Origin: Clarireedia homoeocarpa | Taxonomy: Eukaryota > Ascomycota > Leotiomycetes > Helotiales > Rutstroemiaceae | NCBI GenBank assembly: GCA_001465935.1 | Contig: LNKV01000021.1 | Span: forward strand, 590,501 to 654,500 | DNA length: 64,000 nt | Direction: 5' to 3' | Shown here: one piece after another, positions 1-11,550 of the stretch | How the letters are laid out: the number at the start of each line of letters is the position of its first letter | Numbering within the stretch: position 1 is the stretch's first letter | Translations under genes and position numbers: made by a program | Notes under the pieces: model-generated | What the model was told of the DNA's origin: nothing | Seen by the model: the letters and a program-made list of their open reading frames with translations, nothing else | Database searches by the model: none

Positions 1-3000
1 ATCAACTGCAAGCGCATTGTCAAGGGCAGGCTCTATGATGAGAGCTATGTCACAGCGTGTCGTTAACCTTAGTGGTGAAGCTGAACTAATCGAGGAGAGT
101 GCAAGGCGACAACAGGCACACAGTATTGAAGAATCGCCCATGCCACCGCGGAGATCTTTTGAACCAATGGTCCAGGACACCGCTTACCGACCTGACAGTA
201 TGTTTCCGCCGTTTGAGAAGCCACCATCGAGGAGTCTGGATGGACCTGGATGGCAATCGCAAACTCCTCCTAACCCACTTCGAGGGAGAACTCTAGGAAT
301 CTTCTCGCCTGACAATAAAATCAGAGTGAAGTTATGTGACCTTTTGGTATATCCGATCACAGAGCCTGCGATTTTGGTCCTAATTGTCATTCAAACAATC
401 CTTCTCGCAGTGGACTCAGCGCCTTCTGTATATACACATAAGAGGAACGCACATTGGGGGCATTCTTTTAACGACTACGCCCTACTGGTACTTTTCGTCA
501 TCTTCACGCTGGAAGTCATAGCGCGGATTATTGTTTCTGGATTCGTGTCCAATGCCCCAGAATACAGTACGATAGATCGTCAACGAGGCATGAAGGCTGC
601 GGTATTGGACAAATATAGATCTATATTTGCCCCTCAACGAAAATCTTCCGTCAGAAGGCCACAAGCATCATCTTCTGAAGATTTTACCTCCCGGAAGGCT
701 ATTGTCAATACCTTTGCTCAAATGCAGGCAATGACAAGTACTGTCGAGCAGGCGCAACGGCTTCAACTAGCTAGAAGGGCTTTCCTGCGACATTCTTTCC
801 ACCGTCTCGATTTCTTAGCAGTTGTAGCATATTGGGTAGCATTCGTTATGAGCGTCCTGGGCGTAGAGGATAGTAGTCATCTTTATGTGTTCCGTATGTT
901 AAGTTGCCTGCGGATTCTTCGTTTACTAGCTTTGACAAATGGTACTGCTGTAAGTCTACTCCTAAATCCTGCCTTGTTCAGTAACCTTATTCAGCTACCA
1001 GATTATTCTTCGAAGCTTGAAGAAGGCGACACCTCTACTACTAAATGTATCCTTCTTAATTGGCTTTTTCTGGCTACTTTTTGCTATAATTGGGATTCAG
1101 AGTTTCAAGGGAAGTTTCGATCGTCAGTGTGTTTGGGTTGATCCTGAGGATCCGCACAACATCAGTTCTGCATTCATCAACTCGCAGCAATATTGTGGTG
1201 GGCAATTCAACGCTGACAACGTATCCAAGCATGATCCGTGGATGGTCGCCAATGGCTCCAACCCACTCGATAATTGGGTAGAAGGATTTCCTTCAGCTAA
1301 AGGGTATCTGTGTCCTCAAGGCTCTTATTGTCTTCAACTTCCGCGCGAATACCTACCATACAATGGCACGGTTAATTTCGATAACATAGCACAGTCATTG
1401 GAGCTTGTTTTTGTGATCATGACGGGAAACACGTTCACCGATCTCATGTACTATGCGACGAACTCAGATTACCTCGCTGCTGCACTATTTTTTGCTGGTG
1501 GAATTGTTATTATGATGCTGTGGCTTATGAACTTGATGATAGCAGTGATCACCTCATCTTTTCAAGTCATCAGAGGCGAAGGCAAAGCAAGTGCTTTCGC
1601 GGCACAACCAAACGACAACGACGTTCCGCCCGAACAAGACCCTGAAGCACAAGTACGGGTGAGCAGGTTGAAGATGATGTACGAAAAGACATATTGGTTC
1701 TGGCTTGCCGTCATCGTCTACGATCTCATAGTTCAAGCTCTTCGAAGCTCCGACATGTCAGAATCCCGAGCCAGATTTATTGATGCGTCAGAGATTGTTG
1801 TAACTTTCTTGTTACTGATAGATATCATCTTGCGATTCATCTCCGATTGGCGCCATTTTCATAAGCACAGGAGAAATCTATTCGACTTGGCACTTGCCAT
1901 AATCACTACTGTCATCTTGTTACCTCCCATTAGGAATTCTGGCCAGCCCTATGCTTGGCTTTCTGTGTTCCAGATCCTTCGAATCTACCGTGTAGTCATG
2001 GGTGTTGACATAACAAGGTCTCTGATTATGTTAGTGCTGGGAAATGCCAGTGGTATAGGCAACCTGGTACTGTTCGTCTTTCTCATCACGTTCTTGGTTT
2101 CGCTTCTCGCTGTTCAGTTATTTCGTGGTGAAGTGCCCGAGGAAGGCAATGAGGTCAACTTCTCGACTATCTACAACGCATTTCTCGGAATGTATCAAAT
2201 CTTATCGAGCGAGAACTGGACAGAAATCATGTACACGATTACTGGAATTGATGATGCGCATAACACTGCCTGGATCGGAGCGCTTTTCTTGATTGGATGG
2301 TTTATTCTTGCCAACTTCATCCTGGTGAATATGTTCATAGCAGTCATTCAGGAGAATTTTGACGTCTCAGAAGACGAAAAACGCATGCAGCAAGTGAGGG
2401 CTTTCCTAAACCGAAAGGAGGTCGCCACCTCATCCAGTAACCTTGCATTATCTTCTATTCTTCGCTTTGGGAGATCTAAAACAAAGAAAGATCCACTTGA
2501 TTATGGCCCTGCAACAATGGAAATGTTATTGAAAGACGCGGTCGTTAAAGATTTCCTTGACGATGAGATTGTCCCTGGACAGCATGAGCACAACGCGGAA
2601 CAAATGGCGGCAGATACAGCAGTTGTGAATCCAGGCGTTTTGTCTTCTATCTGGGGCGCGTTTATGTCCAGAGTGTGGAATAGAGAGCCAAATCCGTTTT
2701 ACTCAAATTTGGCATTCTCTATCAAGCCCGATGACTCTAAAGGTACAAGAGCCATGGCGAAGGAAGCCGTATCGGCAACATCACAACGCAAAAAGGCACA
2801 ACGCGAGTATCTTGCTCGGCACCCGCATTACAACAATGCATTATTCATATTTAAACCTGGTAACTCAATCCGGCGATTCTGTCAACGGTGCGTAGGACCT
2901 GGCCGCGGCAGTGAGCGTTTTGACGGAGTCGAGCCTAATCTGACCATCTGGTATGGCACGTCGGCGTTTCTGTACGCATGTATCGTCGCAATGGTGCTCC

Positions 3001-5881
3001 TAGCCTGTGTGACAACTCCATTGTATCAGCGAGAATACTTCCAACAGAATCCTAATGCCACAACTGGAAATAATTGGTTTGTTTTCGCGGATTTCGGCTT
3101 TGCTATCATATTCACCATCGAGGCCGTGGTCAAGGTTGTTGCAGATGGCTTTTTCTGGACACCAAATGCCTATTATAGAAGCACTTGGGGCTTCATTGAC
3201 GGGTTAGTTCTGGTAACCCTTTGGATCAATGTTATTACGTCTTTGATGAACGATGGCGTCATCGCAAGAGCCGTCGGGGCCTTCAAAGCTTTGCGAGCCC
3301 TGCGATTGCTCAACGTCAGTGATAGCGCCAGAGACACATTCCATTCTGTAATACTTGTCGGTGGATTCAAGGTTCTTTCGGTAAGATCATTTACTTATTA
3401 GGCAATAACGCACCTACTAACGAGCTCATAGGCTGCTTTTGTCTCGATTTCTTTGTTGATTCCTTTTGCCATTTATGGAGTCAATCTCTTCAACGGTCAG
3501 CTCTACTCCTGTAACGATAATGGTAGCATCACCAATTTGGCTGATTGCTTTGGCGAATACAACTCAACCCCTTTCAGTAATGACTGGAATGTAGTTGCTC
3601 CCAGACAAGTTTCGAATCCATACTACGATTTCGATAATTTTAGAAGTTCGCTATTCATTCTCTTCCAGATTGTCTCCCAAGAGGGCTGGATTGATGTGAT
3701 GTTCTCCGCAATGTCCATTACTGGTAGAGGGACTCAGCCACAGGATTTCTCCACCCAAGGCAACGCCGTGTTCTTCGTTATCTTCAACCTCCTCGCCACT
3801 GTCTTCATTCTTACCTTGTTCATTTCTGTGTTCATGCGCAATTACACGGAACAGACTGGTGTTGCATTCTTGACCTCAGATCAGAGATCGTGGCTAGAAC
3901 TGCGCAAGCTTCTAAGGCAGGTCTCGCCATCGAAGCGGCCAACTAGCAAAGATCCACGTTGGTGGAAGAACTGGTGCTATAAGCGTGCTACCCGCAAGCA
4001 TGGAAAGTGGCATCAAACAATGACTTTGATACTCGTCTTTCACCTCATTCTCCTAATAGTGGAATTCTACCCCGAGCCGGATCAGTGGGACAAGACTAGA
4101 GATTACATATTCCTCGCCTGTACCGTGTTCTACATTATCAATATCATCGTTCGCATAACCGGTCTGAGTTGGGCTAGGTTTCGACGCAGCTCTTGGGATC
4201 TGTTTTCCATCTTCGCAGTCTCGGGAACGCTTATCACGACTTTGCTACTCCTCACGAACTTCAAATCTCAAGTATACATCCAACTACATAAGTTGTTCCT
4301 CGTGGCCATTGTACTGCTCTTGATTCCTAGGAACGATGCACTGGATCAACTTTTCAAGACCGCGGCAGCTAGTTTGACGGCAATCGGTAATTTATTAGCA
4401 ACCTGGTTCGTCCTCTTCATGGTTTTTGCCATTGCTATGACCCAAACCTTCGGACTTACTCGATTTGGTGAAAACGAGTCTGACAACATCAACATGCGTA
4501 CAGTACCAAAGACTCTTATCTTACTGTTCCGCATGTCATGTGGTGAAGGTTGGAATCAAATAATGGAGGACTATGCTACGATATTACCACCCTTCTGTAC
4601 CATTGGAGACACCTTTTACAACAGCGATTGTGGAAGCTCAGAATGGGCTCGGACACTCTTCATTGCTTGGAACATCCTGAGCATGTATATCTTTACAAGT
4701 TTGTTCGTCTCGCTCATTTACGAGAGTTTCAGTTACGTCTTTCAAAGATCCAATGGTTTAGGAAAGGTCAGTCGAGAAGAAATCAGGAGATTCAAACAAG
4801 CCTGGGCCACATTAGACCCAGACGGTACAGGATTCATTGCCAAAGAACAGTTTCCTCGTCTCCTAGGGGAACTTTCGGGCGTGTTTGAAATGCGCATTTA
4901 TTCTCACGAGGATTCGGTTCGAAGAATTCTTGAAGACATTCATCAAGCACCAGCTGCCAACGGCAGAATTAACTCTATCTCGACTCCCAGTTCGGCTAAT
5001 GGGATTGACTTGAAGGCATTGAATGAGAGAATCTCCAAGATAGACGCTGGAAGGGTACGACGTGAGCGAGCTCGGTTCAACCTCTTCTATGAAGAAGTGT
5101 TGGTATCTGCAGACCCTGATCGTGGTATTGCCTTTACCACTGTCCTTATGGTATTGGCGCATTACAACGTCATTAGTGACAACAAGAGTTTGAAGTAAGT
5201 CAAGCGAATGCGACAATAGAAATACAAGCTAACGTTCTTGGTAGACTTGAGGAATTCTTGCGTCGTCGCGCCCGTTTACAAAGAGTGGAGGAAGAAGTTC
5301 GAAGACGGATTGTGGTTGGATTTTTTGATACTATGTAGGTTTCTGAAAGAAGCATCTCGTTAAGAAGCGGCTAATAAAAATGTAGGTATTGGTCTAGGAG
5401 ATTCAGAAAACATATGGAGAGGAAGAAGTCAGGCCGCATGACAGATATTCCACAACTAGGCCCAGAGGTTTATGTCGACGACGAAGACGCATTGAACAAG
5501 CAACGAAAATCTACCGCCTCACCTCTATTATCACCAACCGATATCACAGAATCGCGCAACTCATTCATCACATATGGACTGGACGGTGCACCATTACGAC
5601 AACGTCGTGGCACCGTAGTATCTATTAACACGGCGTTCCCGTCCGTATCATCTGCAGTATCACCAACACTATCTCCACATCCGCCGAACTCTGGATACAA
5701 TTTTGACACTGTGGAGGCTGGTGGTATCTCGTCGAGTCATAGCAGCAGGAGGGGTAGTGCGGTCAGTGCTGAGAATGTGCTAGAGGTGCTAGATAATTCG
5801 GCGTGGGGTGAGAGTATCAGACGCAGTTTTACGATGAAACGACCAAGCAAAAGTAAAAGTGGGAGTAAAAGCGGGAGGTGA
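1..5881 (+). CDS. cch1: CCH1 voltage-gated high-affinity calcium channel alpha subunit (5' partial)
   Basis: Plasma-membrane four-domain Ca2+ channel that works with Mid1 in store-operated and stress calcium entry. The frame is open from base 2, so the N-terminus lies outside the window. Exons read as <2-949, 1002-3380, 3432-5194, 5245-5334 and 5386-5881. All junctions are GT-AG and keep frame, giving about 1891 in-window residues. Four S1-S6 repeats are visible, with arginine-rich S4 segments such as CLRILRLLAL (domain I) and FQILRIYRVV (domain II). The pore-loop residues are N (codon at 1428) in domain I and E (codons at 2211, 3681 and 4545) in domains II-IV, in the contexts TGNTF, SENW, QEGW and GEGW. 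After domain IV comes an EF-hand-like loop (DPDGTGF), then a Ser-rich, basic cytoplasmic tail. The family is certain. Splice sites were inferred by frame and motif continuity. Confidence 0.95.
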
Positions 5882-6253
5882 TTGGTTGATTGGATGTTTG
5901 TGAAAGTTTTCCTTGTGTATTTAGGGAGGGTTACATACAGTACCGGGATAAAAGAAGGGGAATTGGAGTCTGGCATGGCATGGCACGGCGTGGTTTGACG
6001 ATTGGTAGATCTTAATGATGAGAAGAAAAAAAGTACATATATAATTAGTTCTTTGGGGTGGGGGGGAATGGCTAGCGCAGCACAGCAGGCAGAGGGCAAA
6101 AGAACAAGAATCAGATCAATACCCCCTTCTAAGCGAAGAGCGCAACGAACCAAAAAAAAAAAAGAGGAGTCAAGGGAGGGGAGGATCCGTGCGGCTTGCA
6201 TAATTGGTTTTGGGGGTTTATGGACGGAGGGAAGGGAGGCGGAAAAGATGGAA

Positions 6254-6305
6254 CGGATGGATGGATGGATGGATGGGAGGCGCAATCGAGGAGCTTTTAA
6301 TTTTT

Positions 6306-6341
<36 letters not shown>

Positions 6342-6342
6342 G
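6254..6342. repeat. (ATGG)n and (CT)n microsatellites
   Basis: A tetranucleotide run of ATGG units (about 6254-6277) is followed by a CT-dinucleotide run (about 6306-6342). The open frames on both strands through this stretch are repeat artefacts. Confidence 0.9.
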
Positions 6343-7025
6343 TGTCTATTTTATTTTGGTTTTCACGTCAAGGTAGCCAGCCCTCCCTTTTTTTTTATTT
6401 TATGTGTTACTATGATGCTGTGATGAGTTATGTATGGATGTATGGAATTAGACAAAGTCAATTTTTTTTCTTCTTTGTGGTGGGGTGCGGGGTTTTGGGA
6501 TGAGAGATGAGAGATGAGATGCGCGGGTTTATTTGTATGTATGTATGTATGTATACCTTTTCTTTTCTCTTCTTTTGGTTTTGTTTTGCTTCGCGGAGGA
6601 TATGCACTGCGAGGGGAGGAGCGAGGAGAGGGAGGGGTTAGTGCGTTGAGAAGATGGTTGGGGGGAGAGGGGTGTAATGAATGGGTGAGAGAGAGAATCG
6701 CGCTTGTGCGTTTATATCGATATCTAAGTTATATCTACGTTCTTATGTTTTGTTCCCTTCTCCTTGCATAGTATGGTATGTGAAGGCGTTTTTTTTCTAT
6801 CTGTGTGTGTGCTGGAGAGATGTCGTCGGAGGAATTGATTGATTGATTTATTAGAGAGAGGGAGAGAAGCGGGATGGAAAGGGGAGGGAGGAGGGGTGAA
6901 TGAATGGTGGAGAATTAATTAATTGTACTACCTACCTCTCTCTGTTCGTTCTGTGTATGTGTGTGTATATATGTAAGTTACAATTAGTTAGTTAGCTTAT
7001 CTGAACTTGCATTTGCACTTCTTGC

Positions 7026-7163
7026 GATGGATGGATGGATGGATGGATGGATGGATGGGATGAAGTGAGATGAGATGAAGTGAGATGAGATGAATAGTTC
7101 GTTTACAAAGTACTCTACAAACAGATAGATAGATAGACTGGATGGATGGATGGATGGATGGAC
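7026..7163. repeat. GATG tetranucleotide runs with a duplicated GATGAAGTGA block
   Basis: GATG units fill 7026-7059. A tandem duplication built on TGAAGTGAGATGAGA follows (about 7060-7094), then a GATA run and a second GATG run (about 7139-7163). On the complementary strand this reads as His/Pro/Ser peptides without meaning. Confidence 0.85.
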
Positions 7164-7767
7164 TAGATGGGTCGATCTGAGTTGGGTGCTTGGTACTGTA
7201 TACGGTGAATACGATGTATATCGCACTCTCTCGCTCGCTCGCTCTCAATACTTTGCCCGTACAACTGGGGTAAGGTTAAGTAACATACTGTGAGGATCTC
7301 GTTTTTGGTAAATCGGAAATTGGAAGTGGATAACTAACTTGGTTAAAGAATTTCTTTATTTATTTCAATTTATGAATTTTGGTCACCGGGCGTAAGTTAG
7401 CATTACAGTGGAAATATTGGCATAGCATACATAGCATGGCATGGCATCCGAAGTTTAGGTTGTTCTCAAACGCGTTTTACAGGGGCTTGCTTAAGTTATC
7501 CTTTTCACGGTGTTTGTTAGCGTTGCACGGAGGGGTTCTAGTAGGGATGAGCTGTGCTGGTTGGGTTGGGTTGGGTCTACATAAGTAGTTTAGTCAGGGC
7601 AGAGGATGCAAGGGCAGGTCAAGGGTAAAAGGGGTAGGGATAGAGACTGTGATCCGCGTGTATGAAACGAGTTGTGCGACGCGTGGGTGTGTGCGTGTGT
7701 TGTGAGGGAATTTGCGTGAACAGGGAATTTGTGGACTGAATTTGTGGACTGATTTTGTGAGTACGAC

Positions 7768-7799
7768 TGATGACGATGACGATGACGATGACAATGACA
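7768..7799. repeat. (GATGAC)n hexanucleotide repeat
   Basis: Four to five copies of a GATGAC hexamer, the last ones degenerate (CAATGACA). It lies in non-coding DNA. Confidence 0.85.
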
Positions 7800-8877
7800 G
7801 TACAGTAAAAGGGCTAGCTGGCCTGATCGACTGCGACCGTCCGTCCCGTGGGCTTTTGCTGATCGTGGGTGGGAAAGTAGGTCGCGCGGGTTGGGAATGT
7901 AAAACGTGGAGGGGTCGTCACTTGTGGGTGTGCTTACTACTCTGTACTTATGGAAGTGTACTGTACTTGTATTATGTATGTATGGTGAATGAGGGGGGGC
8001 TGTGGTGGTTTGATAGTCATAGAAGGGAGAACGGCGAGGGGTAGTTAGTGTAATGTGGTATGATTGTGTTGTGAGGCGATGTGACGGGGACGGGTGAAAG
8101 GGGGATCTGCCCTTTTTGATGCTCGTGTCTGATATGTGTACCAAGGTATGTAGATACGGAAGTGATGTTCGAAAGGGAAGGAAGAAGAGCGAAAAAGATA
8201 GATAAGCAGAATACTTCTGACGGAGGCACGGTCAAATCATCACCGTTTCGAATTCAAGATGAGCTGTTTTGCATTTGGATACGGTGACTATGTTGCTGCA
8301 AGAGACGTTGCTACGTGATGTACCAAGTACCAAGTACCAAGTAGTTCTAGATCGATGAACAAGCAGGAGAATGAACGAGCAGAAGAATATGTTGAAGAGT
8401 ACTTGGCAGGACATAAGTTACAGTATAAATTGTACTTGTATGTTATGTGTACAAAGTAGATTGGCCATATTGCTAAGTATCTTGCTTCAGATAAATGAAG
8501 GAAAGATACATGGGTGGCATGATCCGGCACTTTGATTCATGCATAAATATTCCATACACAATACTTCGTACTCAATACCCATCGCCCATCTGCATACAAG
8601 TACTCATTCCTCATTCATGGCTTGTCGTGCTTGTCCAGGATTTCAATTCAATAACTCATCTTCCGACCTAGTTTCCCCATATACCTGTGGCTGTGTGAAA
8701 GTATTGACCTCGGGGAGCTAAGCCTGGCTGCCGGTGGCAAAGGACCAGTTTCGTAACGTGATATGAAGGAGAATGAAGGAGAATGACCAAATGTGCTCCG
8801 AGGTCATCATCAAAGCGTAATCACGCTGCGTATTACACGGACTCGGCCTTTATTTTTTTCCCGCTATCTTACTTTGT

Positions 8878-9029
8878 ATACACACATACACATACATGCA
8901 TACACACACACATACACACACACATACACACACACATACACACACACATACACACACACATACACACACACATACACACATACATACACACACACATATA
9001 CACACACACACACACACATACATACATAC
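8878..9029. repeat. Long (CA)n/(TACACA)n compound microsatellite
   Basis: About 150 bp of CA dinucleotides interrupted at regular 10-base steps by TA (CACACACATA units), ending in CATA tetramers. The purine/pyrimidine alternation is potentially Z-forming. It gives His-Thr or Cys-Val peptide repeats in all frames, none of them credible genes. Confidence 0.95.
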
Positions 9030-9110
9030 GGCTACAGAATTTATTGTCTTCGGACTTGGCTGAAAGAATAACGTTTCCCCTGCTTTCCATCTCCTTGCGC
9101 TGACCCGTCT

Positions 9111-9143
9111 ATCCATCCATCCATCCCATCCATCCCATCCATC
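9111..9143. repeat. (ATCC)n microsatellite
   Basis: ATCC tetramers with CCATCCC variants. This is the same motif family, on the complementary strand, as the GGAT runs at 6.25 and 7.0 kb. Confidence 0.85.
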
Positions 9144-10040
9144 GTCCAAGTTGGGACTCTCCAGACACCTCTGTAACACGAAGCGTACCTTGGAGAAACA
9201 GCCGCAACTCTTGATCATGACATATTCTCCCAGGATGAGGTCAAGGTGGCTGCATTGACCCGTGCTATGTACCATTGAGCATTGCATATTATCGCATATT
9301 ATATTGCATATTATTGCATATTTCTTCGTATCGAACCCCTCCCTCTCTTTCTAAGCTTTCTAGACCTTTCCTCCTCATCCTACCCTACCCAACCCTGTCC
9401 TGCCCCGTCGGTACACTTCTTTTATTTCATATTTCCCCTTCAAACCGCCCTTGCACGTTGTGGAGAGCAGGTTGGACTTGCCCCTCTCCTGGCCTCCGAG
9501 AATATCCAATTATATTTCTATTTCCAGGAGCAACCCAAGACAACCTGTGAAAATCTTGGTCCACAAGGGTTCTTCGTACTGCTGGCTTGGGTGTGTGCCA
9601 GTTCGATTTTTTTGGGGGACCCTCTGACGTGGAGAAGGTTTTCCTTTCGAGACACTTCCCGCCATTTAAGTACCAGGTCATTGCCTCTTGGTCTTATCTT
9701 GTCTCTGTTTCTATCATATATATCTATCCATTATATCTATCTTACGGCCCGTCGTCTTCATCCTCTCTTCACTCACTCACTCACTATTTGTTCAATCAGT
9801 CTCAAGGACTTGTCACTCGTTGCCAGAAACAAACTCAATTTTGAGGCTTTATAATCTAGACACACTCTCCAGTTATCAATATTATCGAGGGCTGTGCCTT
9901 GGATATATCACCTTGCATTACTTGCTATATCGCTACTCGCTCGCCACCGTCATCCTAATATCACCGAGATCTTTTATCATTAAAGATCCCTAATATCTCC
10001 TCATACCTCTCTCTACACACACCACTCAGCCAATATCACC

Positions 10041-10331
10041 ATGCGTTCCACACGTCTTCAATCCTTCTCCTTCTCCAGCCTCCGCGGTTCTCTCCGTCGT
10101 TCCTCTTCCCCATCAGGAAGTTCCATCAACTCCACCGGTCGTGAATCATACGCCTCCCAAGCCTCCAGTCCAGTCAGCACCATCAACGCCATCATGCACC
10201 GTCAGTCCTCGATGCAAGATCTCGAGGAAGAGAAAAAGCGCTTCGGTGTAGGCTTGGAGGTCATGGAGCCAAGACCAATTGTCTACTGGGGTGGTATGGA
10301 AGAACGATTGGGCTCTTCGGGATCCGCTTAG
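10041..10331 (+). CDS. Small serine-rich protein of unknown function (96 aa)
   Basis: Single-exon frame. The start codon has a strong fungal context (ATCACCATGC) after a long pyrimidine-rich leader. Residues 1-50 are Ser/Arg-rich and probably disordered and phosphorylatable (SSLRGSLRRSSSPSGSS). Residues 58-90 are acidic then hydrophobic, with a compact motif around RPIVYWGGMEERLGS that looks like a conserved short linear module. There is no signal peptide or membrane segment. I do not recognise a named family. The two-part architecture, the good start context and the isolated promoter make it a likely real gene. Confidence 0.7.
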   Translation: MRSTRLQSFSFSSLRGSLRRSSSPSGSSINSTGRESYASQASSPVSTINAIMHRQSSMQDLEEEKKRFGVGLEVMEPRPIVYWGGMEERLGSSGSA

Positions 10332-11550
10332 ATTGGATTTTGATGGGGTTACATTTCTGGACAGGCGTATGGGCAATGGTATAGGAAAGGAGAAGGGAAT
10401 TGGTGGTTCTGGTAGATATCTTGGACAGATGGTCTGGATTCGAAAGGGAACTTTCTCATTACCCGATGGCGTTACGACTTTTAACGGGTTTCTTGAATAT
10501 ATGGATTTCTTGATTGGAGTGGTTTTTTTCTTTTGGAGGATTTCTCTTCAGGGCGTATGAGTTGGATGGAAGATTGAAGGACAGTGACTTTTCACGGCCG
10601 AAAGATTACAAGACAGTTCTTACTCAGATCATGTATGGCTTACGAGCCTATCGTTTTTCAGAAGGATATTCATGTTGTAATAGATGACCCAAATATCATT
10701 CTTGCGACGATCTTCTCGTATGACTCAATTACTTTGCTTCGTGTACTCACTCTCTACAGTACTGTATGACGATTCGGATTCAGATTTAGATTCAGCAAAA
10801 ATCCCTCAACCCAAAGGCATCATCAATTATCAATCAAACTCCATCCCAAAACAAATGTCTAAGACAAATTAAAAAAAGAAGAAAAGAAGAAAAGAAAAGA
10901 AAAGAAAAGAAGCAAAGAAGCCAAGAAGTCTACATAAAAATGCCGATATCCAATTTCCCTACGTATACTTTCGTATATGCATGCACGCACACATCAGCTT
11001 TTTCATAACTTGACTTAATTAACCTCATACACAATCTCGGTCCCGAGCTTCCCTTCCTTCCTTCCTTTCTTCCTTCTAGAACTCATATATTCTTAGATGT
11101 TCGTATTTGCCCACAGAGACATAATATATATATATATATACATAATCCATATCTCAAGATTTCCATAAAAAAAAAAAACCCCAACCATCTACACTACAGT
11201 AACTAACTTAACTTGCTCCAACTCAATTTCAAGGCCCGAGAACAAAATGCATTCCCCCCTCCCCCCTCCCCACTAATTAGAACGAACTAGTGAACGAACC
11301 AACCGGCCCCATTTCCGAGGGATTGATTCCCAGACAAGTAGAGTATGATTTTGATTGATTGATGGTGGGTGGGAAAAGTTGTCACATCACATTCACATCA
11401 TATCATATCATATCATATCACATTGCGTCGCAAAAAAGTGAGATTGTAACTTAGGGTTGTGGTTAGCCTTATTTGTTCACGCGGATTCGGATTCGGATAC
11501 GCCGCGGGACGAACGGATTTTGCGCGTTGCGGGTCGGCATTGGGGGATAG
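10332..11550. other. Intergenic region with AT and purine repeats
   Basis: No gene supported. It contains a purine-rich AAAAG tract (about 10869-10925), a short TA run (about 11124-11141) and a C-rich patch near 11256-11270. It probably holds the 3' end of the small gene and the ferroportin promoter. Confidence 0.6.

Larger units (their letters stand above)
5882..10040. other. Gene-free, microsatellite-dense intergenic region
   Basis: Between CCH1 and the small gene at 10041 I see no supportable coding region over about 4.1 kb. The first part is presumably the CCH1 3' UTR. The rest is dominated by short tandem repeats: (ATGG)n near 6254-6277 and 7026-7059, (CT)n at 6306-6342, GATGAC repeats at 7768-7799, and a long CA/TA tract at 8878-9029. 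The last 700 bases before 10041 are pyrimidine-rich, as expected for a fungal promoter and leader. Open frames here, up to 184 codons, are low-complexity readings of the repeats. Confidence 0.7.

Noticed and set aside
5737..6285. 182-codon minus-strand frame
   Set aside because: Antisense to the CCH1 tail and running into GGAT/CT repeats; low complexity with no domain.
7590..8144. 184-codon minus-strand frame rich in His, Ser and Thr
   Set aside because: Composition follows the GATGAC and other repeats; no signal, domain or splice continuation.
8878..9029. CRISPR-like regular repeat
   Set aside because: Period of 10 bases with no unique spacers, in a eukaryotic genome: a microsatellite.
8783..9287. 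Frames of 92-145 codons with (HT)n or (CV)n
   Set aside because: Direct readings of the CA/TA microsatellite.
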